A stretch of 64,000 bases of DNA from Ursus arctos. Its lineage: Eukaryota > Chordata > Mammalia > Carnivora > Ursidae. The notes beneath the pieces are model-generated. The model had not been told where the DNA came from. It ran no database searches and worked only from the letters and a program-made list of their open reading frames with translations. Location: the NCBI RefSeq assembly GCF_023065955.2, contig NW_026623008.1:20704001-20768000 (forward strand). The letters are read 5' to 3'. This document shows, piece after piece, positions 54,935 through 64,000 of this stretch (its first letter is position 1; every line of letters starts with the position of its first letter). The position numbers were made by a program, and so were the translations under genes.

Positions 54935-55081
54935 CTATATACTCTCTCAAAGTCTGTATGGTAGCCAAGGATCTGGTCTCCAGTACGGCCCCTTTCCATG
55001 ATACTGGAGATGAAGGTGGGTGTATGTACCTGCATATTCCGAGGACAATGAGTAATTAAGTAGAGAAACCATGAAACAGTT
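54935..55081 (+). pseudogene. Decayed third U17-like copy in SNHG3 intron 2
   Basis: The stretch aligns with the U17 3' two-thirds: CCCCTTTCCATGATACTGGA versus the intact CCCTTTCCACGACGTTGGA, then GCATATTCCGAGGACAATGA with about 20 bases deleted, then GAGAAACCATG and an ACA trinucleotide at 55076-55078. The m1 motif is changed (ATATTCCGA at 55034), m2 is intact (55066-55072), and the top of the 3' hairpin is lost. The 5' part is barely recognisable. It is probably non-functional and is older than the two identical copies. Confidence 0.8.
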
Positions 55082-55200
55082 AGTAGTAATGACTGGGTTT
55101 TAAACAGGCTTTCCTTAAATTCATTTGTGTAGAATGGAATGGGGGAAAATGAAATCTCTTAAAAATGTTTTGAGGGTGATGCTGTTTAATCATAGGCATT

Positions 55201-55405
55201 CCAACGTGGATACTCCCGGGAGGTCACTCTCCCCGGGCTCTGTCCAGGTGGCGAACGGGAGCGTAGGGCTCTGCCCCATGATGTACAGTCCCTTTCCACG
55301 ACGTTGGAGATGAAGCCGGGCCTTGAGTCTGCGCCTGCATATTCCTACAGCTTCTCAGAGTCCTCTGGACGATGACTGAGGAGACAAACCATGCAGGAAA
55401 CATTT
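55201..55405 (+). ncRNA. SNORA73: U17/E1 H/ACA snoRNA (SNORA73), copy in intron 2
   Basis: Positions 55201-55402 are identical, base for base, to 54274-54475 of the first copy, while the flanks are unrelated. The m1 motif is at 55339-55347, the m2 motif at 55386-55392 and the ACA box at 55400-55402. The RNA ends 78 bases before the terminal-exon acceptor, a usual distance for intronic H/ACA RNA processing. Confidence 0.95.
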
Positions 55406-55483
55406 AATGAAAACTAAAATGAAAAATTTTGAGTGAGATCGTAAACAGGAGTCTGATCCTCTTTTTCATTTGTTTTCATTCAG

Positions 55484-55980
55484 GAGAGAAGAGGAGCCTC
55501 ACCTAACTTTGTGGCAGTTGGCACTTAATCTTTTGGGTCGTTTATTTGGCAGGGAGTGTTGGTAAAGTGAATGATCAGTGCTGTTACAGGATAAGCCCGA
55601 AAGTTTGGGGGCTTGGGCACATTTGACCCCTTTTTAAAACTGCCCTTTACAGTAAACTGGGGGAATAAGTTGAATGTTCTGTTGGACAGGTGCCCGTTAA
55701 AATTTGAGAAATGTGGACAGCACTGAATCTGGATAAGTCTTAAAACAGTCTGGTCCTTTGACCCACAAAGCCCAAAGATTCAGAATGCCTATGAGGAGAA
55801 AACATCTTAAGGAAACTAAGATACTACTTGGCCTTTTCTGCTGTTCTCAAGTAAACCTGGGTTTTCTAACTATAACTGAATAGAAAACAAACCTGTGAGA
55901 TCCTAAGTATGTCTTTATTAAAGATCCAGGTCTGTTTATAATGTATTTATGAATTATAATAAAGATGACTGCATATTTGT
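55484..55980 (+). ncRNA. SNHG3: SNHG3 terminal exon (predicted)
   Basis: A good pyrimidine tract (TTTGTTTTCATTCAG) precedes the exon, which ends after AATAAA at 55958-55963 and a downstream TG/T-rich element. It contains no long open frame, as expected. The spliced host RNA would be about 570 bases. Confidence 0.65.
55958..55963 (+). promoter_or_regulatory. SNHG3: SNHG3 poly(A) signal
   Basis: AATAAA followed within 40 bases by a TGTGTGGCTCC and T-run element. Human transcripts can read through into RCC1, so the site may be bypassed in part. Confidence 0.65.
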
Positions 55981-57374
55981 GTGGCTCCTTTTTTTGTGGA
56001 AATGAGACCAATAACCGTATTCTGTGAATGGAAGTGCTTGTTAAAGAAAACTACCTTTGCAGTTAATGTTTGATTAGTTTTTCATTAACTAAAGACCCAG
56101 AGCTTGTGTGTGTCTTGTGTCTCTTGGCACTTGTTTACTCTTAACGAGGGAAAGTGTTGATTCCTACCAGTTACCTAGTGTGCAGGTAAAAGCTTCCTGG
56201 TTGCATTCAAAGGTGGGTAGTGCTTAGGAAACCTAATGAATTTAGGTGTGGTGTCTTGAAAAACTAATGTACAATTGGCCACTGGACATGAGTGTTCAGA
56301 GATCTGGGTTAGACCAAGCCTTATCTTCATTTTCCCAGAATATAGTACACCTAAATTGACCTTAACAAGATTGGGCATAAATGCTAAAATCACACCACTG
56401 TTTGAAACTACTTAAGCCTCTACTGCCAGTGTTCCAAGTGGAACTTAAGCCTGAGGAAATTGTCATCCTGCCTATGAATGATGTGATACTGAGTCACAAT
56501 GGAAATCTTGTCGAGCTCCTGTACTAGCTGCCAGCATTACAGGACAGTTGAGACCCTGAAGGATGGGGACTAGCAGGGAACCATCTAGAAGGTAGAGTCT
56601 AGATCCAGAGTGGGGGGTAAATGAACATAAGGTGGGGAGGGGGCTAGTAACAGCCATGTGACCAGTTAGAAGCCATGAGGGTCAAGTTTAAGTGAAGTGG
56701 GTTATTTGAGTAATGGGTCTTTGCCCAGACTTCTGGACTGTCTGGGCAGACCGCTTCACCCAGCTGAGGGCCAGAGATAAAACCGAAGCTAGTTAAGCTT
56801 TCATAGCCATGACTATAGAAAAGAACCTGGGAGAGCTTGTTTGTTTTAAGGAACATGACTAAGGTGATCTGTTAGAATAGGTACTAGTCACTTAGCTGTG
56901 CCAGGCACTACCCAAAGCTTGACCTCTATTGATGACCCTGAAGTAGGTATTAGTTTGAACGAATAGGCTAGTTGTCCAAGCCAGACGGCTAAGTAGAGCC
57001 TCTGTACATAACTGTAGACTTGCCTGGGAGGGACCTGTATGCCCCAGGCCAACCTTTTGTTCAGTTCTCCTCTTTTGTATCATTGCTACATAAGCAGCCT
57101 ATGGAGAGGAGGTGCTCAGAAAAATGTCTGAATAGTTGGGGTTTTTCCCTACCACCCGGCAGGGAATTTAGTTTTTAGTACAAATGAACAGGATAAGGCT
57201 GGGTAATCTGGGCAGGAAATAGGTGCAGTTTTCTCTCCACGCCCGAAGTGTAGCTGAAGCAAAGCTGTCAGTAGGTGTTCTAGGCCCCACGCTTTCTGCC
57301 AGACTTCTTGCAACATACCTGTAGGTAGGCTTTTTCCAAACAGGCTCTTCTGGCCTTTTTCTGCATGTGGGTAG
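55981..57374. other. Unique DNA downstream of SNHG3
   Basis: No SINE or L1. No RCC1 exon or CpG island was seen, although RCC1 is the expected next gene. Confidence 0.4.
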
Positions 57375-57650
57375 TCCTATCAGTCCTTGCCAAGACTGCC
57401 TGTGTTTGAATCTAAATACCACCATTTGCTGTCCATGTGAACTTGGGCAAACCACTTAACCTCTGCCTCAATTTTTTCATCCATAGAATGGGGATGATAA
57501 AAGTACCTACCTCTTGGAGTTTTAATGAGAATTAAGTAACTTAATTGTAAAAGGCTTACAGTTTCATAAAAATACAATGAGTTTGTTAAATATCACTTCT
57601 CAAACAACCTGGGATACAGTATCCAATAAATTTTGTTGAATGAATAAAGT
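57375..57650 (+). mobile_element. MIR, nearly complete, with L2-like end
   Basis: GTGAACTTGGGCAAACCACT, TAACCTCTGCCTCAATTTTT, AGAATGGGGATGATAAAAGT, then AATAAATTTTGTTGAATGAA. Confidence 0.85.
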
Positions 57651-57699
57651 CTACCATCACTTAGCTATTACTAAACCAGGTTTATCTGAGAACCAACCT

Positions 57700-57800
57700 T
57701 ATCTCTCCCAAAGAGATTAAGGGATTAGGAACTTGCCCAAGAGCACCTAACTAGTAAGGAGCAGAACCAGGATTCAAACCTAACTCCAAAACCATATTAT
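57700..57800 (-). mobile_element. MIR remnant
   Basis: GGAACTTGCCCAAGAGCACC, AGCAGAACCAGGATTCAAAC in antisense MIR order. Confidence 0.75.
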
Positions 57801-57834
57801 GATATATTACTAGCTTTGAACAAGACAGTGGCGA

Positions 57835-58010
57835 TACATGTACATTATTTAATACTCCATGCACCTCTGTAAAGTAGGTACTCTTTGTGCCCATTTTGCA
57901 GATGAGGAAAACTGAAGTTGGAGAATATGAGGAACTTGCCCAAGTCATACGGCCAGTAAGTGGCAGAGCATGCATGTGAGCAAGGCAGCTGACTACAGAA
58001 CCTATTTTCA
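57835..58010 (-). mobile_element. MIR
   Basis: GTAAAGTAGGTACTCTTTGT, CCATTTTGCAGATGAGGAAA and GTAAGTGGCAGAGC. Confidence 0.85.
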
Positions 58011-58274
58011 CCCTACGTCATATCATGCCTCAAAAAATACTATTTTCACCTGGTTTAAACCACTTTTTGTATTAAGCTGATGTAATAACTACTTCACCAT
58101 AAAACCTCAGTTGCAGTTGTAATGAATTATAAACCTATATGCCCAGTTTTACTTGACAGTGGAAAATAAAGTGGAAATGAGTAGTTTCCTGGGAAATGAG
58201 AGCCCTTCCCTGGCCATGCCTCCCTCTTTCACCCCTTTCTATCTTTGGGATGGATGGGACCCACACATTTTAAT

Positions 58275-58402
58275 GATAGTACCTGACATTTGATGAAGAT
58301 TTGCCATGTGCTAGGCATTCTTTAATCCTTAAAACAGACTTAGGCAGTGCAGGGAATTTTATTAAATCCATGTTCTAGAAAAGGAAGACAAAGTCAAGGT
58401 TC

Positions 58403-58434
<32 letters not shown>

Positions 58435-58650
58435 TATTTATTCATGAGTGACAGAGAGAGGCAGAGGGAGAAGCAGGCTCCCCGCAGAGCAGGGAGCCTG
58501 ATGCGGGACTCGATCCCAGGATCCTGGGATCATGACCTGAGCTGAAGGCAGACGCTTCACGGACTGAGACACCCAGGCACCCCAAAATCAATGTTCTATC
58601 AGTTGCCCAAGGCCACACAGAGTGGAACTTAAAGGTCTTTGTCACTAGAG
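58275..58650 (-). mobile_element. MIR split by a SINE
   Basis: CCATGTGCTAGGCATTCTTT and TCCATGTTCTAGAAAAGGAA before the SINE, and CAGTTGCCCAAGGCCACACA after it. Confidence 0.75.
58401..58583 (-). mobile_element. Carnivore SINE, full-type, nested in MIR
   Basis: Tail of about 25 T; flanks AAGTCAAGGTTCT and AAATCAATGTTCT form an imperfect TSD. Confidence 0.92.
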
Positions 58651-58931
58651 CCTGAACTCTGCACCACTGTCTTCACTTTCCCTTACAAGCACCAGCACCT
58701 TGAGCATTCATTCATCAGGACAGTTAGCATTCTGATGTGATTATTTTTAAACTGATAAACATCTAACTTGCTAGTTGGATCCTCAAGGAATGGGACCATA
58801 TACGTAAGCTCAGTACCCCTACTGTGTCTGGCACATGCAAACACTGGTTGATGATTTTGTTTATGTTCTATTGATTTCTGCTTTTATCTTTATTATTTTC
58901 TTTGATTAGGTGTAGTTTACTCTTCCTCATT

Positions 58932-59063
58932 TCTTTTTTTATTAAGACTTATTTATTTGAGAGAGAGGGCATGAGTGGAGAGAGGGGCAGGGGCGGAGGG
59001 AGAGGGAGAGAATCTGGAGCAGATTTCCTGCTGAGCACAGAGCAACACATTACCCAAGCACCC
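58932..59063 (-). mobile_element. Carnivore SINE, head mostly deleted
   Basis: Normal antisense tail and body, then a jump from CTGAGCACAGAGC to CAAGCACCCC; about 60 bases are missing. Confidence 0.8.
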
Positions 59064-59675
59064 CTCCTTCCCTCTCTTCTTAAGGTAGAAGTTGAGGTCA
59101 TTGATTTGAAAGCTTTTTTTTTTTTTTTTAATACAGGCAGTTAGTGCTATAAGTTTTCCCCCAAAATTGCTTTAACAATATCCTAAACTTCTGGGATGTT
59201 GTGTTTTCATTTTAATTCAGCTCAAAATACTTTTTCAAATTCCCTTTTGATTTCTTTTATCTATGGGCTATTTTAAAGTGTATTCGTTTTTAAATACCTG
59301 GGAGTTTTCCAAAGATCTTTCTGTTATTGGTTTCTATTTTAAGGTCAGTGTAGTCTAAGAATATACTTTGTACGACTTGAATCCTTTTAAATTTACCAAG
59401 ACTCGTTCTATGACCTAGAACATGGTCTATCTTGGTACATGTTTCATGTATACTTAAGAATATGTATTTTACTGTTGTTTGAAGAAAGCGAGGTGGAATG
59501 TGAAGAAAGGTGAAGCATTGTATAAACGTCAATCGGTCAAGTTGGTTGCAAGTGTTCTTCAAGTCGAAATCCTTGCTGGTTTTCTGCCTGCTTGTTCGAT
59601 CTATTATTGAGAGTGGGTTATCAAAATCTCCAGCTGTATTTGTGGATTTGTCTATTTCTTCAAGAAGTTGTATCA

Positions 59676-59867
59676 GGGGGTGCGTGGGTGGCTCAGTCAG
59701 TTAAGCGTCTGCCTTCGGCTGAGGTCATGATCCCAGGGTCCTGGGATCAAGCCCCACGTAGGGCTCCCTGCTCAGTGGGGAGTCTGCTTCTCCCTCTTCC
59801 TCTGCCTGCCCCTCCCCCTGGTCATGCTCTCTCTCTCTCTATGTCAAATCAATCAATCTTAAAAAAA
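59676..59867 (+). mobile_element. Carnivore SINE, full-type, nested in L1
   Basis: Head GGGGTGCGTGGGTGGCTCAG; the tail is ATCAATCAATC instead of (AAAT)n. Confidence 0.92.
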
Positions 59868-60185
59868 TGTTCTGTTTTTGCTGCATGCATTGTGAAACTG
59901 TTATTAGTTGCATATATGTTCAGGATTGTGTATTTTGATTAGTTGACTCCTTTATCATTTATGAAATTACTTCCTTTATTTCAATAATGTTCTTTGCTCT
60001 GAAATCTACTTTGTTATTAATACAGGTGCTCCAGCTTTCTTTTGACCAGTGTTACCAGAGTATGTCTTTTCTATCCTTTTACTTTTAACCTATTTGTGTA
60101 TTTATATTTAAACTATATATCTTGTTAGGCAGTGTATAATTGGGTCTTTCTTTTTTGCTTTATTATTTATTATTTTTATTTTTAT

Positions 60186-60376
60186 TTTTTTAAGATTTTA
60201 TTTATTTATTTGACAGAGAGAGACAGCCAGCGAGAGAGGGAACACAAGCAGGGAGAGTGGGAGAGGAAGAAGCAGGCTCCTAGCGGAGGAGCCTGATGTG
60301 GGAGTCGATCCCACAACGCTGGGATCACGCCCTGAGCCGAAGCAGACATTTAAGGACTGCGCCACCCAGGCGCCCC
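60186..60376 (-). mobile_element. Carnivore SINE, full-type, first of an antisense pair
   Basis: Flanked by ATTATTTTTATTTTT on both sides (60169, 60379). Confidence 0.92.
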
Positions 60377-60394
60377 CTATTATTTTTATTTTTT

Positions 60395-60561
60395 TAATTG
60401 ATTTGTCAGAGAGTGGGAGAGCAAGCAGGGGAGCGTCAGGAAGTGGGAGAAGCAGGCTCCCCACTGAGCAGGGCGCCTGATGTGGGACTGGATCCCAGGA
60501 CCCTGAGATCATGACCTGAGCTGAAGGCAGATGCTTAACCAACTGAGCCACCCAGCACCCC
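60395..60561 (-). mobile_element. Carnivore SINE, full-type, second of the pair
   Basis: Shares the ATTATTTTTATTTTT stretch with its neighbour. Antisense head GAGCCACCCAGCACCCC. Confidence 0.9.
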
Positions 60562-60656
60562 AGAGTTTTATCATTTTGATACATGTTTTCTATTTGTCTC
60601 ATCTGTTCTTTGTTCCTTTTGTCTTCTTATTCTGCCTTTTAAAATATGAGTATTGG

Positions 60657-60865
60657 GGGCACCTGGGTGGCTCAGTCAGTTGAGTGTCTGACTCTTGATT
60701 TCCACTCGGGTCATGATCTTGGGGTCCTGATATCGAGCCCCGCATTGGGCTCCTCACTCAGCAGGGAGTCTGCTTGGGATTCTCTCTCTCCCTTTCCCTT
60801 TGCCCCTCCCCTCATGCTTGCGCACACTCTCTCTTTCAAATAAATAAATAAATCATTTTTAAAAA
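60657..60865 (+). mobile_element. Carnivore SINE, full-type, first at a reused target
   Basis: TSD ATGAGTATTGG (60646-60656, 60866-60876). Confidence 0.93.
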
Positions 60866-60876
60866 ATGAGTATTGG

Positions 60877-61040
60877 GTGCCTGGGTGGCTCAGTTGGTTA
60901 AGTGTCCGACTCTTGATTTCAGCTCAGGTCACGATCTCAGGGTTGTGAGATCAAACCCTACATTGGGTGTGGAGCCTGCTTAAGATTTTCTCTCTCCCTC
61001 TCCCACTGCCCCTCTGCCCTCCCTAAGAAAAAAAAAAGGT
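60877..61040 (+). mobile_element. Carnivore SINE, full-type, second at the target
   Basis: Begins directly after the second target copy; A11 tail, no third copy seen. Confidence 0.9.
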
Positions 61041-61321
61041 ACTTTTTTCTGATTCTATATTACCTTCTTTATTGGCTTACTAGCTATAACTTTGTTTTGT
61101 TATTTTTGTGGTTGCTTTAGGGTTTGTAGTATACATCTTCACCTTCTCAGAGTCCACATTGATATCATATCACATCACTCAGGACAGCAGAAGAACCGTA
61201 GTTTGTCACCCCACAGCTCTGTTGTTGTTGTTACGGGTATTCTATTTGTTAGAAAAACCACAATACATTTTTTTTTTTTTGCTTAAAGAGGCAATTATCC
61301 TTTTTAAAGTTTTAAGAATGA

Positions 61322-61521
61322 GGGGCGCCTGGGTGGCACAGTTGTTAGGCATCTGCCTTTGGCTCAGGGCGTGATCCCGGCATTCTGGGATCGAACCCCA
61401 CATCAGGCTCCTCCGCTATGAGCCTGCTTCTTCCTCTCCTGCTCCCCCTGCTTGTGTTCCCTTTCTCGCTGGCTGTCTCTGTCTAATAAATAAATAAATA
61501 AATAAATCTTTAAAAAAAAAT
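61322..61521 (+). mobile_element. Carnivore SINE, full-type, young bear-like variant
   Basis: TSD AAAGTTTTAAGAATGA (61306-61321) / AAAGTTTTAAAAATGA (61522-61537). Confidence 0.94.
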
Positions 61522-61916
61522 AAAGTTTTAAAAATGAAAACGACCTTTCAAAAATGAAGGTGAAATAAGGTATTTTCCAGTGCTCTTCATTGCTCCGTGT
61601 AGATCCAGATTCTTGTCTGGTATCACTTTCCTTCTGCCCAAAGATCTTCCTTTAACATCTCTTTTACAGTGGTTCTACTGGTGATTAATTCTTTCAGCTT
61701 TTGTATGTCTGAAAATAACTTAATTTCACCTTCATTTTTGAGAGATGTTTTTGCTGGGTATACCTCATTAGATAGAATTTTGCTGGAGTCCCTTCGAGAC
61801 TTTGCTCCATTGTCAGTCTTGCTTGCATTGTATCCTTGTCTTTGTTCCTCTGTACCTTACGCGTTGCATTGTATCCTTGTCTTGCTTCTCTGTATATGAC
61901 ATGTCTTTTCTTTTTT

Positions 61917-62087
61917 CTTTTTTTTAAAGATTTTATTTACTTATTTGACAGAGAGAGGGAACACAAGCAGGGGGAGTGGGAGAGGGAGAAGCAGGCTTCC
62001 CGCTGAGCAGGGAGCCTGATGTGGGGCTCGATCCCATGACCTGAGCCAAAGGCAGACACTCAACAACTGAGCCACCCAGGTGCCCCT
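61917..62087 (-). mobile_element. Carnivore SINE, full-type
   Basis: Flanks ACATGTCTTTTCTTTT and AACGTGTCTTTTTT. The body is short. Confidence 0.9.
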
Positions 62088-62198
62088 AACGTGTCTTTTT
62101 TCTGACCGCTTTTCAGATTCTCTATCATGGGTTTTAAGCAATTTGGTTTTGATGGAGTTTGGTTTTTTGTGCTTAGAGTTACTTGAGCTTCTTGGATT

Positions 62199-62592
62199 TT
62201 GTGTTGGTCAAGGTTCTCCAGAGAAACAGAACCAACAGAAGGTATGTGTGTAGATAGAGATTTATTTTAAAGAATTGGCGCATGTAGTTGTGGGGGCTAG
62301 CAAGTCGGAAATCTGGAAGGGCACTTTGGCAGGCTAGAAATTCCAGCAAGAGCTGCTGTTGCAGTCTTGAGCCCACATGCAGTCTTGGCAGAATTCCTTC
62401 CCTTAAGGCCTTCAACTGATTGGATGAAACCCACCCACATTACAGGAGGTAACCTGCTTCCTTAAAGTCTACCGATTTAAAGGTTATCATATCCAAAAAA
62501 TACCATCACAGCAACATCTAGCCTGGCATTTGACCAAACAGCTGGCCACCACAGCCTAGCCAAGCAGACATGTAAAATTAGCTATCGCAGAC
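62199..62592 (+). mobile_element. Unclassified insert in the antisense L1 (TG...CA ends)
   Basis: Begins TGTTGGTCAAGGTTCTCCAG, has GAGATTTATTTTAAAGAATT, CTTCAACTGATTGGATGAAA and CCCACCCACATTACAGGAGG, and ends AAAATTAGCTATCGCA. The surrounding L1 text resumes on both sides. It is a common mammalian repeat, possibly LTR-derived; the family is uncertain. Confidence 0.5.
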
Positions 62593-62944
62593 CTGTAGGT
62601 TTGTAGTTTGCACATTTTTAAGCTGTTATTTCTTCGTATATTCTCTGTCCCCAGCTCCTCCTTGCTTTCCTGTATATTTGGCCACTTAAAGTTATTCCAT
62701 AGCTCACTGATGCTATTTTCAATTTTTTAAAATTCTTTTTTCTCTGTGTTTCATTTTGGATAGTTTCTGTTGCTATGCCCTCAAGTTTACTAATCATTGT
62801 TTTTGCAATATCTCATCTATTGTTAATAGCATCCAATGTATTTGCAATCTTAGATTTTGTCAAGAAATTCACTTTGGGTCTTTTTGTATCTTCCATGTCT
62901 CTCCTTAACTTTTATGGGTATGGAATAAAGTTACAATAACTTTC

Positions 62945-63139
62945 TTTTTTTTTTTTTTAGGATTTTATTTATTTATTTGAGAGACAGAGACAGAGATAGA
63001 GAGCACAAGCAGGGAGGAGAGGGAGAAGCAGGTTCCCCACTGAGCAGGGAGCCCCATGTGGGGGCTCGATCCCAGGACCCCAGGGTCATGACCTGAGCTG
63101 AAGGCAGACACTTAACCGACTGAGCCACCCAGGCGCCTG
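62945..63139 (-). mobile_element. Carnivore SINE, full-type
   Basis: TSD TACAATAACTTTC (62932-62944) / TACAGTAACTTTC (63140-63152). Confidence 0.94.
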
Positions 63140-63152
63140 TACAGTAACTTTC

Positions 63153-64000
63153 AGTGTCTTTCATGTCTATCATTTGAGCCAGTTCTGGGCCGAGGTCAAT
63201 CGACTGTCCTTATGGTTTGTGTTCAATAAATAAAACAATGATAGAATGTGAAAAAATTAAAATTAGTATTTGGGTTCAGAATAGGAAAAGATAAAGTGGA
63301 GCCTAGGAAGCCTTCACAGAGATGGGGACTGAATTGAGCCTTAAGATATACCAAGAGCTCAGCAAGGCAGGAAGAAAGGCACTTGTTAGGGAAAACAGCC
63401 CAGGTAAAGGTGAGAAGGTAGAAAGAACATGGGCCCATTCAGAGTACAGTGCAGAGGGGAAGGGGAGGATGGGAAAATCAACAACCCGGGGCATTTGCCA
63501 CCTGGTGTTCCAAGCACAGCACTGAAGAAATATCTGAGTCTTTAAAGATTTTGAAGCAGGGAAAGTTCTCACAGCCATGATTTAGGGAGACTAATGTGGG
63601 GACCTAGGTGGAACCAAATGGGGGGGAAGGGATGAGGGGCAGGAGCAGAGGCCAGGAGGGTAGTGCCTTAGACCAAAGGGGCAGAAACAGAAACATGAAG
63701 AGGAGACAAGAAGGAAGAAACAGAAAAGAAGGATTACATCTTTACTTCTCAAAGAACCTTAATCTTGGTTGTAAGGATGAAGTTGGGAGGGGAGTCTAGA
63801 TCCATACAAAACATGTTTTATTTTAGGTGTTGGGTCTTCTGGGAAGAGATACAGGGCTGAAACTTAGGGTGGAAGTCAGAACCAGACCAAAAGGACTGTC
63901 ATCTCGGTTGAAAGAACAAGAGTCCTCTTCTACTGCTTGTGTGCTGGCCCCAGAGAACTTGCCTCGGCTCTATGAACCTCATTTTTCTCATTTTCCAACA
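63153..64000. other. Flank towards RCC1, no gene seen
   Basis: Purine-rich DNA. The part 63290-63560 (GAAGCCTTCACAGAGATGGG, GCCTTAAGATATACC) resembles an old mammalian repeat of unknown family. No CpG island or exon is recognised. Confidence 0.35.

Larger units (their letters stand above)
59068..62944 (-). mobile_element. Large ancient L1 remnant, antisense, with many nested insertions
   Basis: Antisense L1 text recurs between the SINEs: AATATCCTAAACTTCTGGGA, ATGACCTAGAACATGGTCTA, AATCTCCAGCTGTATTTGTG, CATCTCTTTTACAGTGGTTC, GTTACTTGAGCTTCTTGGAT and TCACTTTGGGTCTTTTTGTA. I infer one element because the order is plausible for an L1 3' half, but several may be merged. Confidence 0.65.

Noticed and set aside
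55981..64000. RCC1 first exon
   Set aside because: Expected next in gene order, but no CpG island, start or RCC1-like coding text is visible; probably beyond the window.

Overview
The window is nuclear DNA from a caniform carnivoran, most likely a bear. The two grounds are a very dense load of tRNA-Lys-derived carnivore SINEs (about 77 copies, each opening like GGGGCGCCTGGGTGGCTCAG and ending in an (AAAT)n/AAATCTTTAAA tail) and recognisable single-copy mammalian genes. Many young SINEs carry the 'GGTGGCACAGCGGTTAAG ... CTCCTCCGCTATGAGCCTG' variant, which I associate from memory with panda and other bears; the exact species cannot be read from the sequence.

Layout. (1) 1-14425: intron or 5' flank of PHACTR4, made of SINEs, an old L1 remnant and unique DNA. 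(2) 14426-47120: PHACTR4 on the + strand. Twelve exons join in one frame to give 700 residues here, plus about six N-terminal residues expected from an exon upstream of the window. All splice sites are GT/AG and every exon phase agrees. The N-terminal RPEL motif, the basic stretch, the proline-rich middle, the acidic segment and the C-terminal RPEL/PP1-binding block are all present. The introns hold nested SINEs, L1 pieces, MIR, L2, MER5A and one MaLR-like LTR fragment. (3) 47121-53350: intergenic, with an ancient L2 reverse-transcriptase relic, a DNA-transposon relic split by younger insertions, and SINEs. (4) 53360-55980: SNHG3 (U17 host gene), with a CpG-rich TATA/TOP promoter, three inferred exons and two H/ACA snoRNAs of the U17/E1 (SNORA73) type, one in each intron. 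A third, decayed U17 copy lies between them. (5) 55981-64000: flank towards RCC1, which follows SNHG3 in the human order. No RCC1 exon is visible. This part holds MIR copies, a large antisense L1 remnant and SINEs.

The order PHACTR4 - SNHG3 on one strand matches human 1p35.3. PHACTR4 encodes an actin- and PP1-binding regulator. SNHG3 is a non-coding host whose useful product is the intronic U17 RNA needed for 18S rRNA processing. The two genes are neighbours but share no evident function.

In the SINE entries, 'full-type' means tRNA-like head, TC-rich body and A-rich tail, and 'head-only' means about 100 bp of tRNA-like head joined directly to the tail. TSD means target-site duplication. Repeat family names are recalled from memory, not searched. 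The most interesting observations are the U17 triplet (two identical copies whose identity starts and stops almost exactly at the RNA ends, and one ruin), repeated SINE insertion into the same target sites, and inverted SINE pairs in PHACTR4 introns that could fold into double-stranded RNA.
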